DNA of 37,407 nt from an uncultured bacterium (GCA_947175015.1 CAMWLE010000028.1:1-37407); one strand, 5' to 3'; shown: positions 25,346 through 33,240, counted from the stretch's first letter. The notes: a model not told the origin generated them from the letters alone. Translations and numbers: made by a program.

Positions 25346-25768
25346 ATGGTAGGTGAAAATATAAAAAAATTTAGAAAACAAATGGGATTTACTCAAAAGG
25401 AATTAGCTGATAGACTTGGATGCGCAGAAATAACAATTCGGCAATATGAATCCAACAAAAGAGAGCCAAGCATTGAACAATTAGGGAAAATAGCAGATAT
25501 ATTGAATCTTCATTTATTCGATTTAATTGACTTTACAACCGAAATGGATCTTCTCAATTCCTACGACAATGCAATGATTGAATATTATAAGCGCTTAGGA
25601 TATCATATTGCTTATGAGAATGATTATCTTGTAATTCGGCATAATGGCTATGGTTATAAATTGCCTACAGATTCATTTTTATCGCTAGAAAATAATTTCA
25701 GACTTGATGCGGAATATAACATTGATGAGCTACTGAAAAAATATGAATCTACTAAATTCGATTTATAA
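25346..25768 (+). CDS. XRE-family repressor of the element
   Basis: 140 residues. The HTH_3 domain is at residues 3-62 (IKKFRKQMGFTQKELADRLGCAEITIRQYESNKREPSIEQLGKIADIL), followed by a C-terminal segment with no known domain, probably for oligomerisation. ACGGAGG precedes the ATG. It lies divergent from the 64-residue HTH gene across the twin operators, the arrangement of an immunity repressor. It is markedly more AT-rich than the integrase gene of the same element. Confidence 0.88.
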   Translation: MVGENIKKFRKQMGFTQKELADRLGCAEITIRQYESNKREPSIEQLGKIADILNLHLFDLIDFTTEMDLLNSYDNAMIEYYKRLGYHIAYENDYLVIRHNGYGYKLPTDSFLSLENNFRLDAEYNIDELLKKYESTKFDL

Positions 25769-25993
25769 AAACAAATTACCCGCAGGGGTCCCAGATCAGG
25801 GCGACCTATAGGCGGAATCTGCTCCCTTAGGAGAAAGCAATTTTACTTTCTTCTCCCAGGAGCTGCGCAAGATTGCTTTGGGGTCTGTCCGAAAAACGGA
25901 CACACGCACCATGAAAATATAATATGCTTACCCGGGCAGCCGGGAGGGCGTGCGGCCATTCCGTTCCGAGTCTTGCGGAAAGGAGTGGTGCTC
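25769..25993 (+). promoter_or_regulatory. Structured leader of the holin-like toxin
   Basis: The region holds GAGAAAG/CTTTCTTCTC and TGTCCG-A5-CGGACA hairpins, a TATAAT near 25917, and a stem CCATTCCG (25956-25963) with CGGAAAGG (25976-25983), one mismatch, which would cover part of the toxin ribosome site AAAGGAG. Such sequestration is typical of type I toxin messages. The promoter assignment is uncertain. Confidence 0.5.
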
Positions 25994-26074
25994 ATGAGTA
26001 CATATGAGGAATTGATGGTTATATTGACAATCGGACTTTTGATTGTTGCAATTCTGAATTTGAAAAATAAGTAA
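25994..26074 (+). CDS. Holin-like type I toxin peptide (26 aa)
   Basis: The peptide is MSTYEELMVILTIGLLIVAI followed by LNLKNK: one membrane helix with a short polar N-terminus and a Lys/Asn tail. This matches the 'putative holin-like toxin' family of Firmicute type I toxin-antitoxin systems (TxpA/BsrG-like), whose peptides insert into the membrane. GGAAAGGAGTGGTGCTC precedes the ATG. Its stop codon lies in the left arm of a perfect 15-bp inverted repeat (26066-26115), and a convergent promoter lies just beyond it, as expected for an antisense antitoxin RNA overlapping the 3' end. Confidence 0.8.
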   Translation: MSTYEELMVILTIGLLIVAILNLKNK

Positions 26075-26170
26075 GCCGCCCTGCTCTCTGGAAAAGAATA
26101 GGCGGCTTACTTATTAGCGTTTTTATTCGCCGGGACGGATAGGGTCAATCTATCTTCCGGCTGTCTTGTT
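26060..26170 (-). ncRNA. Putative antisense antitoxin RNA
   Basis: Inferred from a minus-strand promoter (26177-26206) aimed at the toxin 3' end and a hairpin plus TTATTTTT that would end the transcript just inside the toxin gene. Expected length is about 100-110 nt, overlapping the toxin message end, as RatA overlaps txpA in Bacillus. No transcript evidence is available. Confidence 0.55.
26066..26115. terminator. Bidirectional terminator with perfect 15-bp stem
   Basis: AATAAGTAAGCCGCC (26066-26080) and GGCGGCTTACTTATT (26101-26115) enclose a 20-nt loop. T-rich stretches follow on both strands (plus 26120-26127; minus TTTTTC just inside the toxin gene). It can end the toxin message and the antisense RNA alike. 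Confidence 0.8.
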
Positions 26171-26176
26171 AAGCAT

Positions 26177-26206
26177 ATTATAGACCAGATACCCATAAAC
26201 CGTCAA
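26177..26206 (-). promoter_or_regulatory. Promoter of the putative antisense RNA
   Basis: On the minus strand TTGACG (26206-26201), an 18-base spacer and TATAAT (26182-26177). It is directed toward the toxin gene and no protein gene lies downstream of it before the terminator. Confidence 0.65.
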
Positions 26207-26210
26207 GCAC

Positions 26211-26240
26211 AAAAAACGGCTCCTGCACCACCAGGAACCG
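26211..26240 (-). terminator. Minus-strand terminator upstream of the antisense promoter
   Basis: On the minus strand CGGTTCCTG, loop GTGGTG, CAGGAGCCG and then TTTTTT. It would shield the toxin/antitoxin unit from minus-strand read-through coming from the integrase side. Confidence 0.7.
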
Positions 26241-26249
26241 CTTAGACAG

Positions 26250-26300
26250 ATATCATATGGGGTATGATATACCACCTCTCACAAAGATAGTATATCATAT
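26250..26300. repeat. Three copies of an ATATCATA-type motif ahead of the integrase
   Basis: ATATCATA (26250-26257), TATGATATAC (26263-26272) and GTATATCATA (26290-26299) alternate in orientation in the 90 bases before the integrase start. They could be binding sites for an excisionase or a regulator of the integrase. Confidence 0.4.
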
Positions 26301-26342
26301 CCCTTTATAAAATGCACAAATTTTGGAAAGGATTGTGATAAA

Positions 26343-27521
26343 ATGCCACTCATACAATGCCCGGAGTGTTCCGGCCAGATAAGCGATAAGGCCATCATAT
26401 GTCCCCATTGCGGCTTTCCTGTGCGTGATGGCAGTATTTCTACCAGAGCACCCAGAAAAGCCCGGAAGCGCCGCCCTAACGGCTCAGGCACCGTGGTAAA
26501 GCTCTCTGGTAAGCGAAAGAACCCCTTCCAGGTCAGGGCAAATACTCGCATTGATCTCAACGGCTACCCTGCCTATGATGTAATCGGCTGTTATCCTGAC
26601 CGGGTTTCTGCAGAGATCGCCCTTGCAGAATACAATAAGACACCTTATGACCCAAAGGATCGCAAGAAGCTCTTTAGTGAAGTGTTTGCTTCCTGGTACC
26701 AGTGGAAATATAAGGTACCACATACCAACACTGGAAAGACCAGCTCCCAGAACTGCATGATAGCAGCATACAAGAAATGTCCCTCTCTCCACAGCATGAC
26801 CATGTGGGACATACGTGCCCAGGACATGCAGGATATACTTGACCGGGCAGAGCTTTCACATGCCATGCTGGAACATATCCGCAACCTATTCAGACAGATG
26901 TATAAATATGCAGTGCAGTATGAGCTTGTAGCAAAGGACTATTCTCAATATACAAAAATCACCAAAGAGGATGACGATACACAGGGGGTCCCCTTCACCA
27001 TGGAGGACCTGCGGATGCTCTGAGGGCACAGGGACACCCCCTTTGTTGACACTATTCTCATATACTGCTATTCCGGCTTCCGGATAAATGAGCTTGCCCG
27101 GATGCCCCGTGAAGATATCAACCTTGATGAGCAGACTTTCACAGGTGGCCTGAAGAACCGTTACAGCCGCAACAGGACGGTGCCTATACACTCCGCCATA
27201 TATGGAATGGTCAAATGCCGCCTGGATGGAGATTTCAAAAGCCTGATCTACCATGATGGTACCAAGGCGATCTCAGAGCAAAGATATCGTGAATATTTCA
27301 ATACCGCCCTGCAGTCCTGCGGTATCCAGACAGAGCACACGCCTCACGACTGCCGCCACACCTTCAATATGCTGCTGGATGAGGCCGGTGTGGACCGTGT
27401 GACCAGGTACAAGCTTATGGGGCACAAGGGACAGGATATCAATGAGAACGTGTACACCCACAAAGATTTAAGCCAGCTCCGGGAAGCTGTGGAAGCAATA
27501 AAAACAGGGTATGAGTACTGA
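26343..27521 (+). pseudogene. Zinc-ribbon tyrosine integrase with one in-frame TGA
   Basis: 392 codons in one frame, interrupted only by TGA at 27021-27023 (codon 227). Related integrases often have Trp here (LW before PFVDTILIY), so TGG to TGA is the likely change. Upstream of the stop are a four-cysteine ribbon (C6, C9, C20, C23), an arm-binding domain (NPFQVRANTRIDLNGYPAYD) and the core-binding domain. Downstream are the catalytic R in YSGFRINEL, the HDCRHTF box, the H in LMGHKGQ and the Tyr in NENVYTHK. All active-site residues are intact, so the lesion looks young. GGAAAGGATTGTGATAAA precedes the ATG. Read-through or re-initiation at 27102 is possible but would separate the domains. Confidence 0.85.
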
Positions 27522-27545
27522 TTTTTGCACCATGCCCTAATTTCA

Positions 27546-27569
27546 ATTAGTGACTTTATTAGTGACACT
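27546..27569 (+). repeat. Right candidate integrase arm-type site
   Basis: ATTAGTGAC-N4-TTAGTGACACT, 24 bases after the integrase stop codon. It matches the left copy at 24622-24645. Confidence 0.6.
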
Positions 27570-27614
27570 GTTTCTTGGGAATGCCTTATTTCCAAGCTTT
27601 TTTAAATTACAGAT

Positions 27615-27630
27615 TTAAGAAAGTTTTAAG
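27615..27630 (+). repeat. Right candidate att repeat
   Basis: TTAAGAAAGTTTTAAG, identical to 24498-24513. It lies about 107 bases before the vanG start, so the element sits in the upstream region of vanG. Confidence 0.6.
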
Positions 27631-27737
27631 CTTCCGACTATTTACTTTTCCATGCTTTGGTTGTAGGATAGAGAAACGAAAGGAATTTAGTGTCTGCGGT
27701 CATTATTCGCAGGCTACGGAAAGGCATAGGAATTATT

Positions 27738-28781
27738 ATGAAAAAATTGAATGTAGCCGTATTTTTTGGAGGCTGCTCCTCCGAATACAGTGTATCCCTC
27801 TCATCCGCTTCCGGCGTTATTCTTAACCTGGACAGGGAGAAATATTCTCCTGTTATGATCGGCATTACGCAAGAAGGCGCATGGTACTATTACGATGGGC
27901 CCATAGATAACATGCTTAACGACACCTGGCATACTTCTCCCCACTGCACGCCTGCCGTAATGTCCCCGGATCGCGGCGAACACAATCTTCTTCTGCTGAA
28001 AGATGAGGGTATTGTCCGGCTTCCTATTGATGTTGCATTACCTGTACTCCATGGCCGTAATGGTGAAGATGGCACTATACAGGGTATGTTGGAAATGGCC
28101 GGCATCCCCGTGGCTGGCTGCGGTACACTGGCATCCGCCCTTTGCATGGACAAGGATCGGGCTCATAAACTGGTGCACCTTGCCGGTGTATCCATTCCTC
28201 AAGCCATGACATTTGAACAGGATACGCCATTGGAAACCATTGAAGCTTTTGCTGTCAAAATCGGCTATCCCCTTTATGTAAAACCTGTCAAAGCCGGTTC
28301 CTCTTATGGCATCACTAAAGTATCCGACCAAACGGAACTTTCCGCCGCCATATCCCTGGCTTTTCAATATGATAATCAAGCCATCATAGAAGAAAATATT
28401 GAAGGTTTTGAAGTGGGCTGTGCTGTTGTCGGCAATAAAGAACTTATCATTGGCGAAGTAGATGAAATAGAGCTTTCCGGAGGATTTTTTAATTTTACGG
28501 AAAAGTATACTCTGAAATCTTCTTCCATTCATGTGCCTGCGAGAATCGATCCAGTCAAAGCTGCAGAAATCAAAGAGGCTGCCGCATGTATCTATCGGGC
28601 TTTGGGCTGCAGCGGCTTTGCCCGGATAGACATGTTCCTGAAGCCAAATGGCGAAATCATATTTAACGAAGCCAATACCATTCCGGGCTTCACAGAACAC
28701 AGCCGATTCCCCAGCATGATGAAAGCAGCAGGCCATTCCTTCCAGGAAGTCCTTACGAAAATCATCGACTTGGCATTGTGA
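27738..28781 (+). CDS. vanG: VanG-type D-alanine--D-serine (D-Ala) ligase
   Basis: 347 residues, ATP-grasp D-Ala-D-X ligase. The N-terminal substrate domain is VAVFFGGCSSEYSVSLSSASGV. The core has VLHGRNGEDGTIQGMLEMAGIPVAGCG, SALCMDKDRAHKL, YPLYVKPVKAGSSYGITKV, the omega-loop region GGFFNFTEKYTLKSS, and the metal/phosphate end FARIDMF with IIFNEANTIPGFTEHSRFP. The wording of the SALCMDKDRAHKL and FFxxTEKYTLKSS blocks is characteristic of VanG ligases, which join D-Ala to D-Ser and lower vancomycin binding. The ATG at 27738 has AGGA upstream; the frame is open further without a ribosome site. The VanT racemase gene follows 81 bases later. No vanXY adjoins, so activity as an ordinary D-Ala-D-Ala ligase is not excluded. 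Confidence 0.85.
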   Translation: MKKLNVAVFFGGCSSEYSVSLSSASGVILNLDREKYSPVMIGITQEGAWYYYDGPIDNMLNDTWHTSPHCTPAVMSPDRGEHNLLLLKDEGIVRLPIDVALPVLHGRNGEDGTIQGMLEMAGIPVAGCGTLASALCMDKDRAHKLVHLAGVSIPQAMTFEQDTPLETIEAFAVKIGYPLYVKPVKAGSSYGITKVSDQTELSAAISLAFQYDNQAIIEENIEGFEVGCAVVGNKELIIGEVDEIELSGGFFNFTEKYTLKSSSIHVPARIDPVKAAEIKEAAACIYRALGCSGFARIDMFLKPNGEIIFNEANTIPGFTEHSRFPSMMKAAGHSFQEVLTKIIDLAL

Positions 28782-28862
28782 AAATTCTTATCCACAATAA
28801 CTTATAATGCAAACTAATGATGTGATGCAAAATTTTACTACAACAGAAATGGAGAACGACAA

Positions 28863-31667
28863 ATGCGTACCAGACAGAATTACGGCTGGCTCGACAGGTT
28901 TCGAGTATTCGTAGCCTTGTTGGCCATTACAAATCATACCTCTGCACTTTCATCCATTAATGATTCGGCAGATTTCTTTTTGACAAGGGTTCTGGCACGA
29001 ATTGTTGTTCCTTTTTTCCTGATGGTAACGGGCCATTTTGTAGCAGCCGATTTTCTGACAATATCCCGCAAGAACGGCCCACGACTTATAAAATATATTA
29101 AAAAAACCTCTCTTTTTTATATATTTAGCATCCTGCTCTACCTACCCATCGGCATTTATGCAGGCCACTATCATGATATGAGTATTGGCAGCGCACTTCG
29201 CCTGTTAATCTTTGATGGTACCTTTTATCATTTATGGTATTTCCCTGCCTGCATTATAGGCATGTTATTAATCTTTCTGATGAGCAGAAAGCTTCATCTG
29301 CGGACAATGACAGTCATATCTGCCATTTTGTATATCATCGGACTGTTTGGCGACAGCTATTATGGATTGGTAGAGAAAGTCCCCGTTTTGGACGCCGTAT
29401 ACAAATTTGGCTTTCAGATTTTCTCCTATACCAGAAATGGTCTGTTCATGGCACCTTTGTTCCTGGTATTGGGCATATGGATGTCTGTACTGGAAAGCAA
29501 TCAGGAAACAGACTCCAATGAAGTTGAGCTTTTACCCTATATTGTAGGGCTGACAGTCTCCTTCGCCGTCATGACCATTGAAGCTTTTACCCTCCGCCAT
29601 TTTCAGCTACAGAGACATGACAGTATGTATCTGGCTTTGATTCCCACTATGTTTTTCCTCTACCAATGCCTGCTGCATCTGCCAAAAAAACCTTCAAAAA
29701 GCTGCCGCACAGCCTCTACATGGATCTACTTGCTGCATCCCGCATTCATTGTGGTGGTTCGTGCCATTGCCAAACTATTGAAACAGACAGATCTCCTGGT
29801 GAATAACAGTGTGGTGCTTAATCTTACTGTGACAATACTATCTATAGCAGCCGCATTGGTCATAGTATATATAGAAGAAAATCTTCTGCCCAATTTACGG
29901 TCAGCTCAAAATGCTGCACCAAAGGAAACAGTGCCAGACAAATCCGACCGGAACAACAGCCGACTGAATGTTTTCAAAAAGCAGCAAACCAAATCATCAA
30001 AGACCCCAAAGCAATACCCAAATCAGGACTTTGAAGTTTTCGATCTACAGGAAAATGAGGATTCTGATGCTTTTGGGTTTCAGGAAAATGAAGATTCAGA
30101 TGCTTTTGATTTTCGGGAAAATGAAGATTCCAGTACTTTTGATTTTCAGGAAAATAAAGGTTCTGATACTTACCAAGATTCCAGTATGTTCGACCTACAG
30201 GAAGACGACTCCTCCGATGTTTTTTACCTTACCGAAAACGAGAAAACAGATATTGATAGCTTAACAGAAAATGAGATGGACGATGCTTTTCACATGCCAG
30301 AAAATGAGACTGATGATACTTTTCACCTGGCGGAAAATGAGGCGGTCGATATTTCCAGCTTGCCGGAACCGGAAATCCTTGAGGACACTCCTCCGCGAAA
30401 ACCAGGAACCCCCGAAACATTCCATCCCCAGGGAAGGGAAGATGTCAATGTCTCAAGGCAAGCGCGCCCCCATAGCATAGTCTCCTCTACTTCCCGCGCA
30501 TGGATTGAACTGGATACTGCCGCATTAGCCCATAATGTGGAATTTCTTCGTTCATGCCTCCCCGGACATTGCCGCCTGATGCCTGCTGTCAAAGCAGAGG
30601 CCTATGGACATGGTGCGGTCGTTATCTCCAGGCTGTTAAATCAACTGGATGTAGATGCCTTCTGTGTTGCTTGTCTTTCTGAGGGAATCTCTCTGCGCGA
30701 GGCCGGCATAAAAGGTGAAATACTGATATTAGGCTATACTGCCCCTATAGATCTGCCGTTGCTTGTTCGCTATGAATTGACACAAACTGTCATTGATTAT
30801 CCATATGCCCAAATATTGGAACAATCCGGGCTGACGCTCCATGTCCATGTGGCGATTGATACAGGCATGCATCGTCTGGGGTTTCGCTGCGAAAACATGG
30901 AAGAAATTCTAGCTGTATACCAGATGAAACATTTGATCATAGACGGACTTTTTACACACCTGTCCGCTTCCGATTCCCTGCTTCCTCAGGATAAAATATT
31001 TACAGACAATCAAATTCAGGCATTTTATCAAGTGGTGACGATTTTGAAGAAGCAAGGATATCCCTGTCATGGACTGCATATGCTCGCAAGCTATGGTATT
31101 TTGAATTTACTTAAAGAGCAAGAACGGAATACTTCTCATTTACATCTGCCAACAGCACAGCACATGCCGCTCTCCGCACTTGCTGCTGATTATGTTCGTC
31201 CGGGAATCGCACTTTATGGAGTTCTAAGTACAGAGAGCGATAGTGATACCTGGTGGAATTCCCTGCAACCTGTATTGTCTTTGAAGACAAGAATTGCATC
31301 TACCAGAATATTGTATGCCGGAGAAGCTGCTGGATACGGATTGGCCTATACCGCCAAACAAGATATGCGCATTGCCACCATCTCCATCGGTTATGCAGAT
31401 GGTCTGCCCAGAGAATTGTCCTATGAAAAGGGCAGCGTTCTCATAGATGGCTATCGGGCACCTGTTATCGGCCGAATCTGTATGGATCAAACGATTGTGG
31501 ATATCAGCAATGTTCCTCATGTTAAGGCTGGCGACACTGCCGTTATTATCGGGAAATCAGGAATAAAAGAAAATACCGCCGGACAATTGGCGGAAAAATG
31601 CGGTACAATCACCAACGAACTATTAAGCCGCCTGAGTTCGAGACTGGAAAGAATCACTATCTCATAA
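28863..31667 (+). CDS. vanT: VanT-type membrane serine/alanine racemase with expanded linker
   Basis: 934 residues. Residues 1-345 are an acyltransferase-3-like membrane domain with about ten TM helices (DRFRVFVALLAITNHTS, then LVTGHFV-type start), as in VanT proteins, thought to aid serine uptake. Residues about 545-934 are a fold-type III PLP racemase: PLP lysine K577 (PAVKAEAYGHG), Y825 in AGYGLAYTA, ISIGYADG, GRICMDQ, and N918 in TITN where Alr has the TISY tyrosine. That Asn is the change reported for VanT serine racemases. Residues about 346-544 are a hydrophilic, acidic, repeat-rich linker; VanTG is about 710 residues, so this protein is longer by more than 200. It supplies D-Ser (or D-Ala) to the VanG ligase encoded upstream. 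A terminator follows. Confidence 0.88.
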   Translation: MRTRQNYGWLDRFRVFVALLAITNHTSALSSINDSADFFLTRVLARIVVPFFLMVTGHFVAADFLTISRKNGPRLIKYIKKTSLFYIFSILLYLPIGIYAGHYHDMSIGSALRLLIFDGTFYHLWYFPACIIGMLLIFLMSRKLHLRTMTVISAILYIIGLFGDSYYGLVEKVPVLDAVYKFGFQIFSYTRNGLFMAPLFLVLGIWMSVLESNQETDSNEVELLPYIVGLTVSFAVMTIEAFTLRHFQLQRHDSMYLALIPTMFFLYQCLLHLPKKPSKSCRTASTWIYLLHPAFIVVVRAIAKLLKQTDLLVNNSVVLNLTVTILSIAAALVIVYIEENLLPNLRSAQNAAPKETVPDKSDRNNSRLNVFKKQQTKSSKTPKQYPNQDFEVFDLQENEDSDAFGFQENEDSDAFDFRENEDSSTFDFQENKGSDTYQDSSMFDLQEDDSSDVFYLTENEKTDIDSLTENEMDDAFHMPENETDDTFHLAENEAVDISSLPEPEILEDTPPRKPGTPETFHPQGREDVNVSRQARPHSIVSSTSRAWIELDTAALAHNVEFLRSCLPGHCRLMPAVKAEAYGHGAVVISRLLNQLDVDAFCVACLSEGISLREAGIKGEILILGYTAPIDLPLLVRYELTQTVIDYPYAQILEQSGLTLHVHVAIDTGMHRLGFRCENMEEILAVYQMKHLIIDGLFTHLSASDSLLPQDKIFTDNQIQAFYQVVTILKKQGYPCHGLHMLASYGILNLLKEQERNTSHLHLPTAQHMPLSALAADYVRPGIALYGVLSTESDSDTWWNSLQPVLSLKTRIASTRILYAGEAAGYGLAYTAKQDMRIATISIGYADGLPRELSYEKGSVLIDGYRAPVIGRICMDQTIVDISNVPHVKAGDTAVIIGKSGIKENTAGQLAEKCGTITNELLSRLSSRLERITIS
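30039..30362 (+). repeat. 33-bp-period tandem repeats in the VanT linker
   Basis: Residues 393-436 are four 11-residue units (FDLQENEDSDA, FGFQENEDSDA, FDFRENEDSST, FDFQENKGSDT). Degenerate copies (LTENEKTD, MPENETDDTF, LAENEAVD) run to about residue 500. They are strongly acidic and probably disordered. Confidence 0.8.
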
Positions 31668-31706
31668 GGTTTTAGCATTATCATCCACAAGACAACACCA
31701 CTCAGG

Positions 31707-31748
31707 AAAGCACCGCCGGCAGCATATTGCTCCCACTGTGGTGCTTTT
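31707..31748 (+). terminator. Terminator of the vanG-vanT operon
   Basis: AAAGCACC (31707-31714) pairs with GGTGCTTT (31740-31747). The loop is long, with a possible inner GCAGCA/TGCT pairing, and one more T follows. It lies about 40 bases past the vanT stop codon. Confidence 0.6.
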
Positions 31749-31818
31749 CAACGCTATATGATTTCAGTATCATACAACTAACTGTTTCTAAAAATTGTAT
31801 AACTTGATACGTAATCTA

Positions 31819-31866
31819 TTGACAAGTATTTGAAAGATATTATAATGATAACAGTAACGATTATTA
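31819..31866 (+). promoter_or_regulatory. Promoter and PerR/Fur-like box of the perR-like gene
   Basis: TTGACA (31819-31824), a 16-base spacer and TATAAT (31841-31846). An imperfect palindrome ATAATGATAA-cag-TAACGATTAT overlaps the -10 box and the start region, similar in style to PerR/Fur boxes. Autoregulation is inferred. Confidence 0.65.
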
Positions 31867-31887
31867 CTATTAAGAAAGGTATGTTAC

Positions 31888-32331
31888 ATGACTGCACGAA
31901 AGCACAGCAGACAAAGGGAATTGATCAAGAACTTTCTGGCAAACAGAAAGGATCATCCTACCGCAGATATGATATACACCAATGTCCGCCGTCAGAATCC
32001 CAATATTAGCTTGGGTACTGTATACCGCAATCTTACCCTTTTGGTACAGGAAGGTGAAATCAATAGATTACGTTTGGGCGATGGTGTTGATCATTTTGAT
32101 GCGGACACCTCACCTCACTATCATTTTATCTGCTCTGAATGTGGCAATGTGAGCGATTTGGATATTGACCACCCTGAAAACATTCTAAATGCAGTCGCCA
32201 CCGATTTTGACGGACAGATAACAGGTCATGTGGCTTACTTTTATGGAACTTGTGGTAATTGTTTGAAACACAATCATATACTCACGAGCGTTGAAGTTTG
32301 CCGCAATGACCATGACAGCTATCGCTCGTAA
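31888..32331 (+). CDS. Fur-family regulator, PerR-like
   Basis: 147 residues. The winged helix is HSRQRELIKNFLANRKDHPTADMIYTNVRRQNPNISLGTVYRNLTLLVQEG. The dimer/metal domain follows, with HFDADTSPHYHFICSECGNVSDL and a second CxxC (TCGNC), the structural zinc site of PerR-type proteins. The gene lies directly ahead of rubrerythrin and rubredoxin, the usual PerR regulon of anaerobes, so it probably senses peroxide by Fe-dependent histidine oxidation. AAGAAAGG lies about 8 bases before the ATG. Assignment as PerR rather than Fur or Zur rests on context. Confidence 0.88.
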   Translation: MTARKHSRQRELIKNFLANRKDHPTADMIYTNVRRQNPNISLGTVYRNLTLLVQEGEINRLRLGDGVDHFDADTSPHYHFICSECGNVSDLDIDHPENILNAVATDFDGQITGHVAYFYGTCGNCLKHNHILTSVEVCRNDHDSYRS

Positions 32332-32395
32332 GTCAGGTCACATGGCAAGTTTTTGTGACCGTGAGTATAATTTATAGAAAAGGAGATAAATTATT

Positions 32396-32935
32396 ATGAA
32401 GTATGTATGTCAAGTATGTGGTTATGTTCATGAGGGTGATGCAGCTCCCGCTGAGTGTCCTGTTTGTCATGCGCCTGCAGAGAAATTTACTGCTCAGACG
32501 GGCGAGAAGTCTTGGGCTGCAGAACATGTTGTAGGCGTTGCGCAGGGTGTACGCGAAGATATTTTGAAGGATCTGCGCGCAAACTTTGAAGGTGAATGTT
32601 CCGAAGTTGGTATGTATCTTGCAATGGCAAGAGTTGCTTACAGGGAAGGCTACCCTGAAGTTGGTATGTATTACGAGAAAGCTGCTTATGAAGAAGCTGA
32701 ACACGCTGCTAAATTCGCTGAATTGTTGGGCGAGGTAGTTACCGACTCCACTAAGAAGAATCTTCAGATGAGAGCAGACGCAGAAAACGGCGCTACCGCA
32801 GGCAAGACCGACCTGGCAAAGAGAGCTAAAGAATTGGGTCTTGACGCAATTCATGATACCGTTCATGAAATGGCAAGGGATGAAGCGAGACATGGAAAAG
32901 CGTTTGAGGGCTTGTTAAAGAGATACTTCAGCTAA
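32396..32935 (+). CDS. Rubrerythrin with N-terminal rubredoxin domain (reverse rubrerythrin type)
   Basis: 179 residues. Residues 1-35 are a rubredoxin-like iron site ([10 protein letters not shown], then CPVCHAP). The remainder is a ferritin-like di-iron four-helix bundle with E-x6-Y and E-x2-H type ligands ([22 protein letters not shown], then [13 protein letters not shown]). An N-terminal rubredoxin domain is the arrangement of reverse rubrerythrin, the main NADH-linked peroxide reductase of clostridia. AAAAGGAG lies 9 bases before the ATG. A 6-bp GGTCAC/GTGACC stem lies between it and the perR-like gene. It probably takes electrons from the rubredoxin encoded downstream. Confidence 0.93.
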   Translation: MKYVCQVCGYVHEGDAAPAECPVCHAPAEKFTAQTGEKSWAAEHVVGVAQGVREDILKDLRANFEGECSEVGMYLAMARVAYREGYPEVGMYYEKAAYEEAEHAAKFAELLGEVVTDSTKKNLQMRADAENGATAGKTDLAKRAKELGLDAIHDTVHEMARDEARHGKAFEGLLKRYFS

Positions 32936-33051
32936 GGACAAGTACTTGACACTTCAGCTAGTAGCAAACATTTTGACATTTGAAAGCTTATTACAGAGAT
33001 TTGTGGATGAAATCCAGTCAAATAAAATGATGAATAAGGAGAAGAAACATT

Positions 33052-33225
33052 ATGAAGAAATATTTTTGTAATCCTTGTGGTTATACTTATGACCCTGAAA
33101 AAGGTGATCCTGAACACGGCATTGCACCCGGCACAGCATTTGAGGATCTTCCTGATGACTGGTGCTGCCCTTTATGCGGCGTGACCAAGGATATGTTTCA
33201 GCCTTGCATTGACAACTACAATTAA
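33052..33225 (+). CDS. Rubredoxin
   Basis: 57 residues, full length for the family. The two iron-binding knuckles are C6-x2-C9-G-Y and C39-P-L-C42-G-V. The usual [25 protein letters not shown] core lies between them. It is a small electron carrier in the cytosol, here placed after rubrerythrin, to which it would pass electrons during peroxide reduction. AAGGAG lies 10 bases before the ATG, and a good terminator follows the stop codon. Confidence 0.95.
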   Translation: MKKYFCNPCGYTYDPEKGDPEHGIAPGTAFEDLPDDWCCPLCGVTKDMFQPCIDNYN

Positions 33226-33240
33226 TTAATGCTTCGCTAA

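Larger units (their letters stand above)
24498..27630. mobile_element. Degenerate 3.1-kb mini integrative element
   Basis: Bounded by 16-bp direct repeats TTAAGAAAGTTTTAAG (24498-24513 and 27615-27630), with matched internal repeats near both ends (24622-24645, 27546-27569). Cargo: a frameshifted small gene, a divergent pair of HTH regulators with twin operators, a holin-like toxin with putative antisense RNA, and a tyrosine integrase with one nonsense codon. It sits between the GntR-ABC operon and vanG. There are no replication, relaxase or structural genes, so it is a remnant or a satellite-type element. The end points are inferred from the repeats. Confidence 0.65.

Noticed and set aside
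26279..26560. Minus-strand gene convergent with the toxin
   Set aside because: It overlaps the integrase start and ribbon, lacks a ribosome site and resembles no protein.
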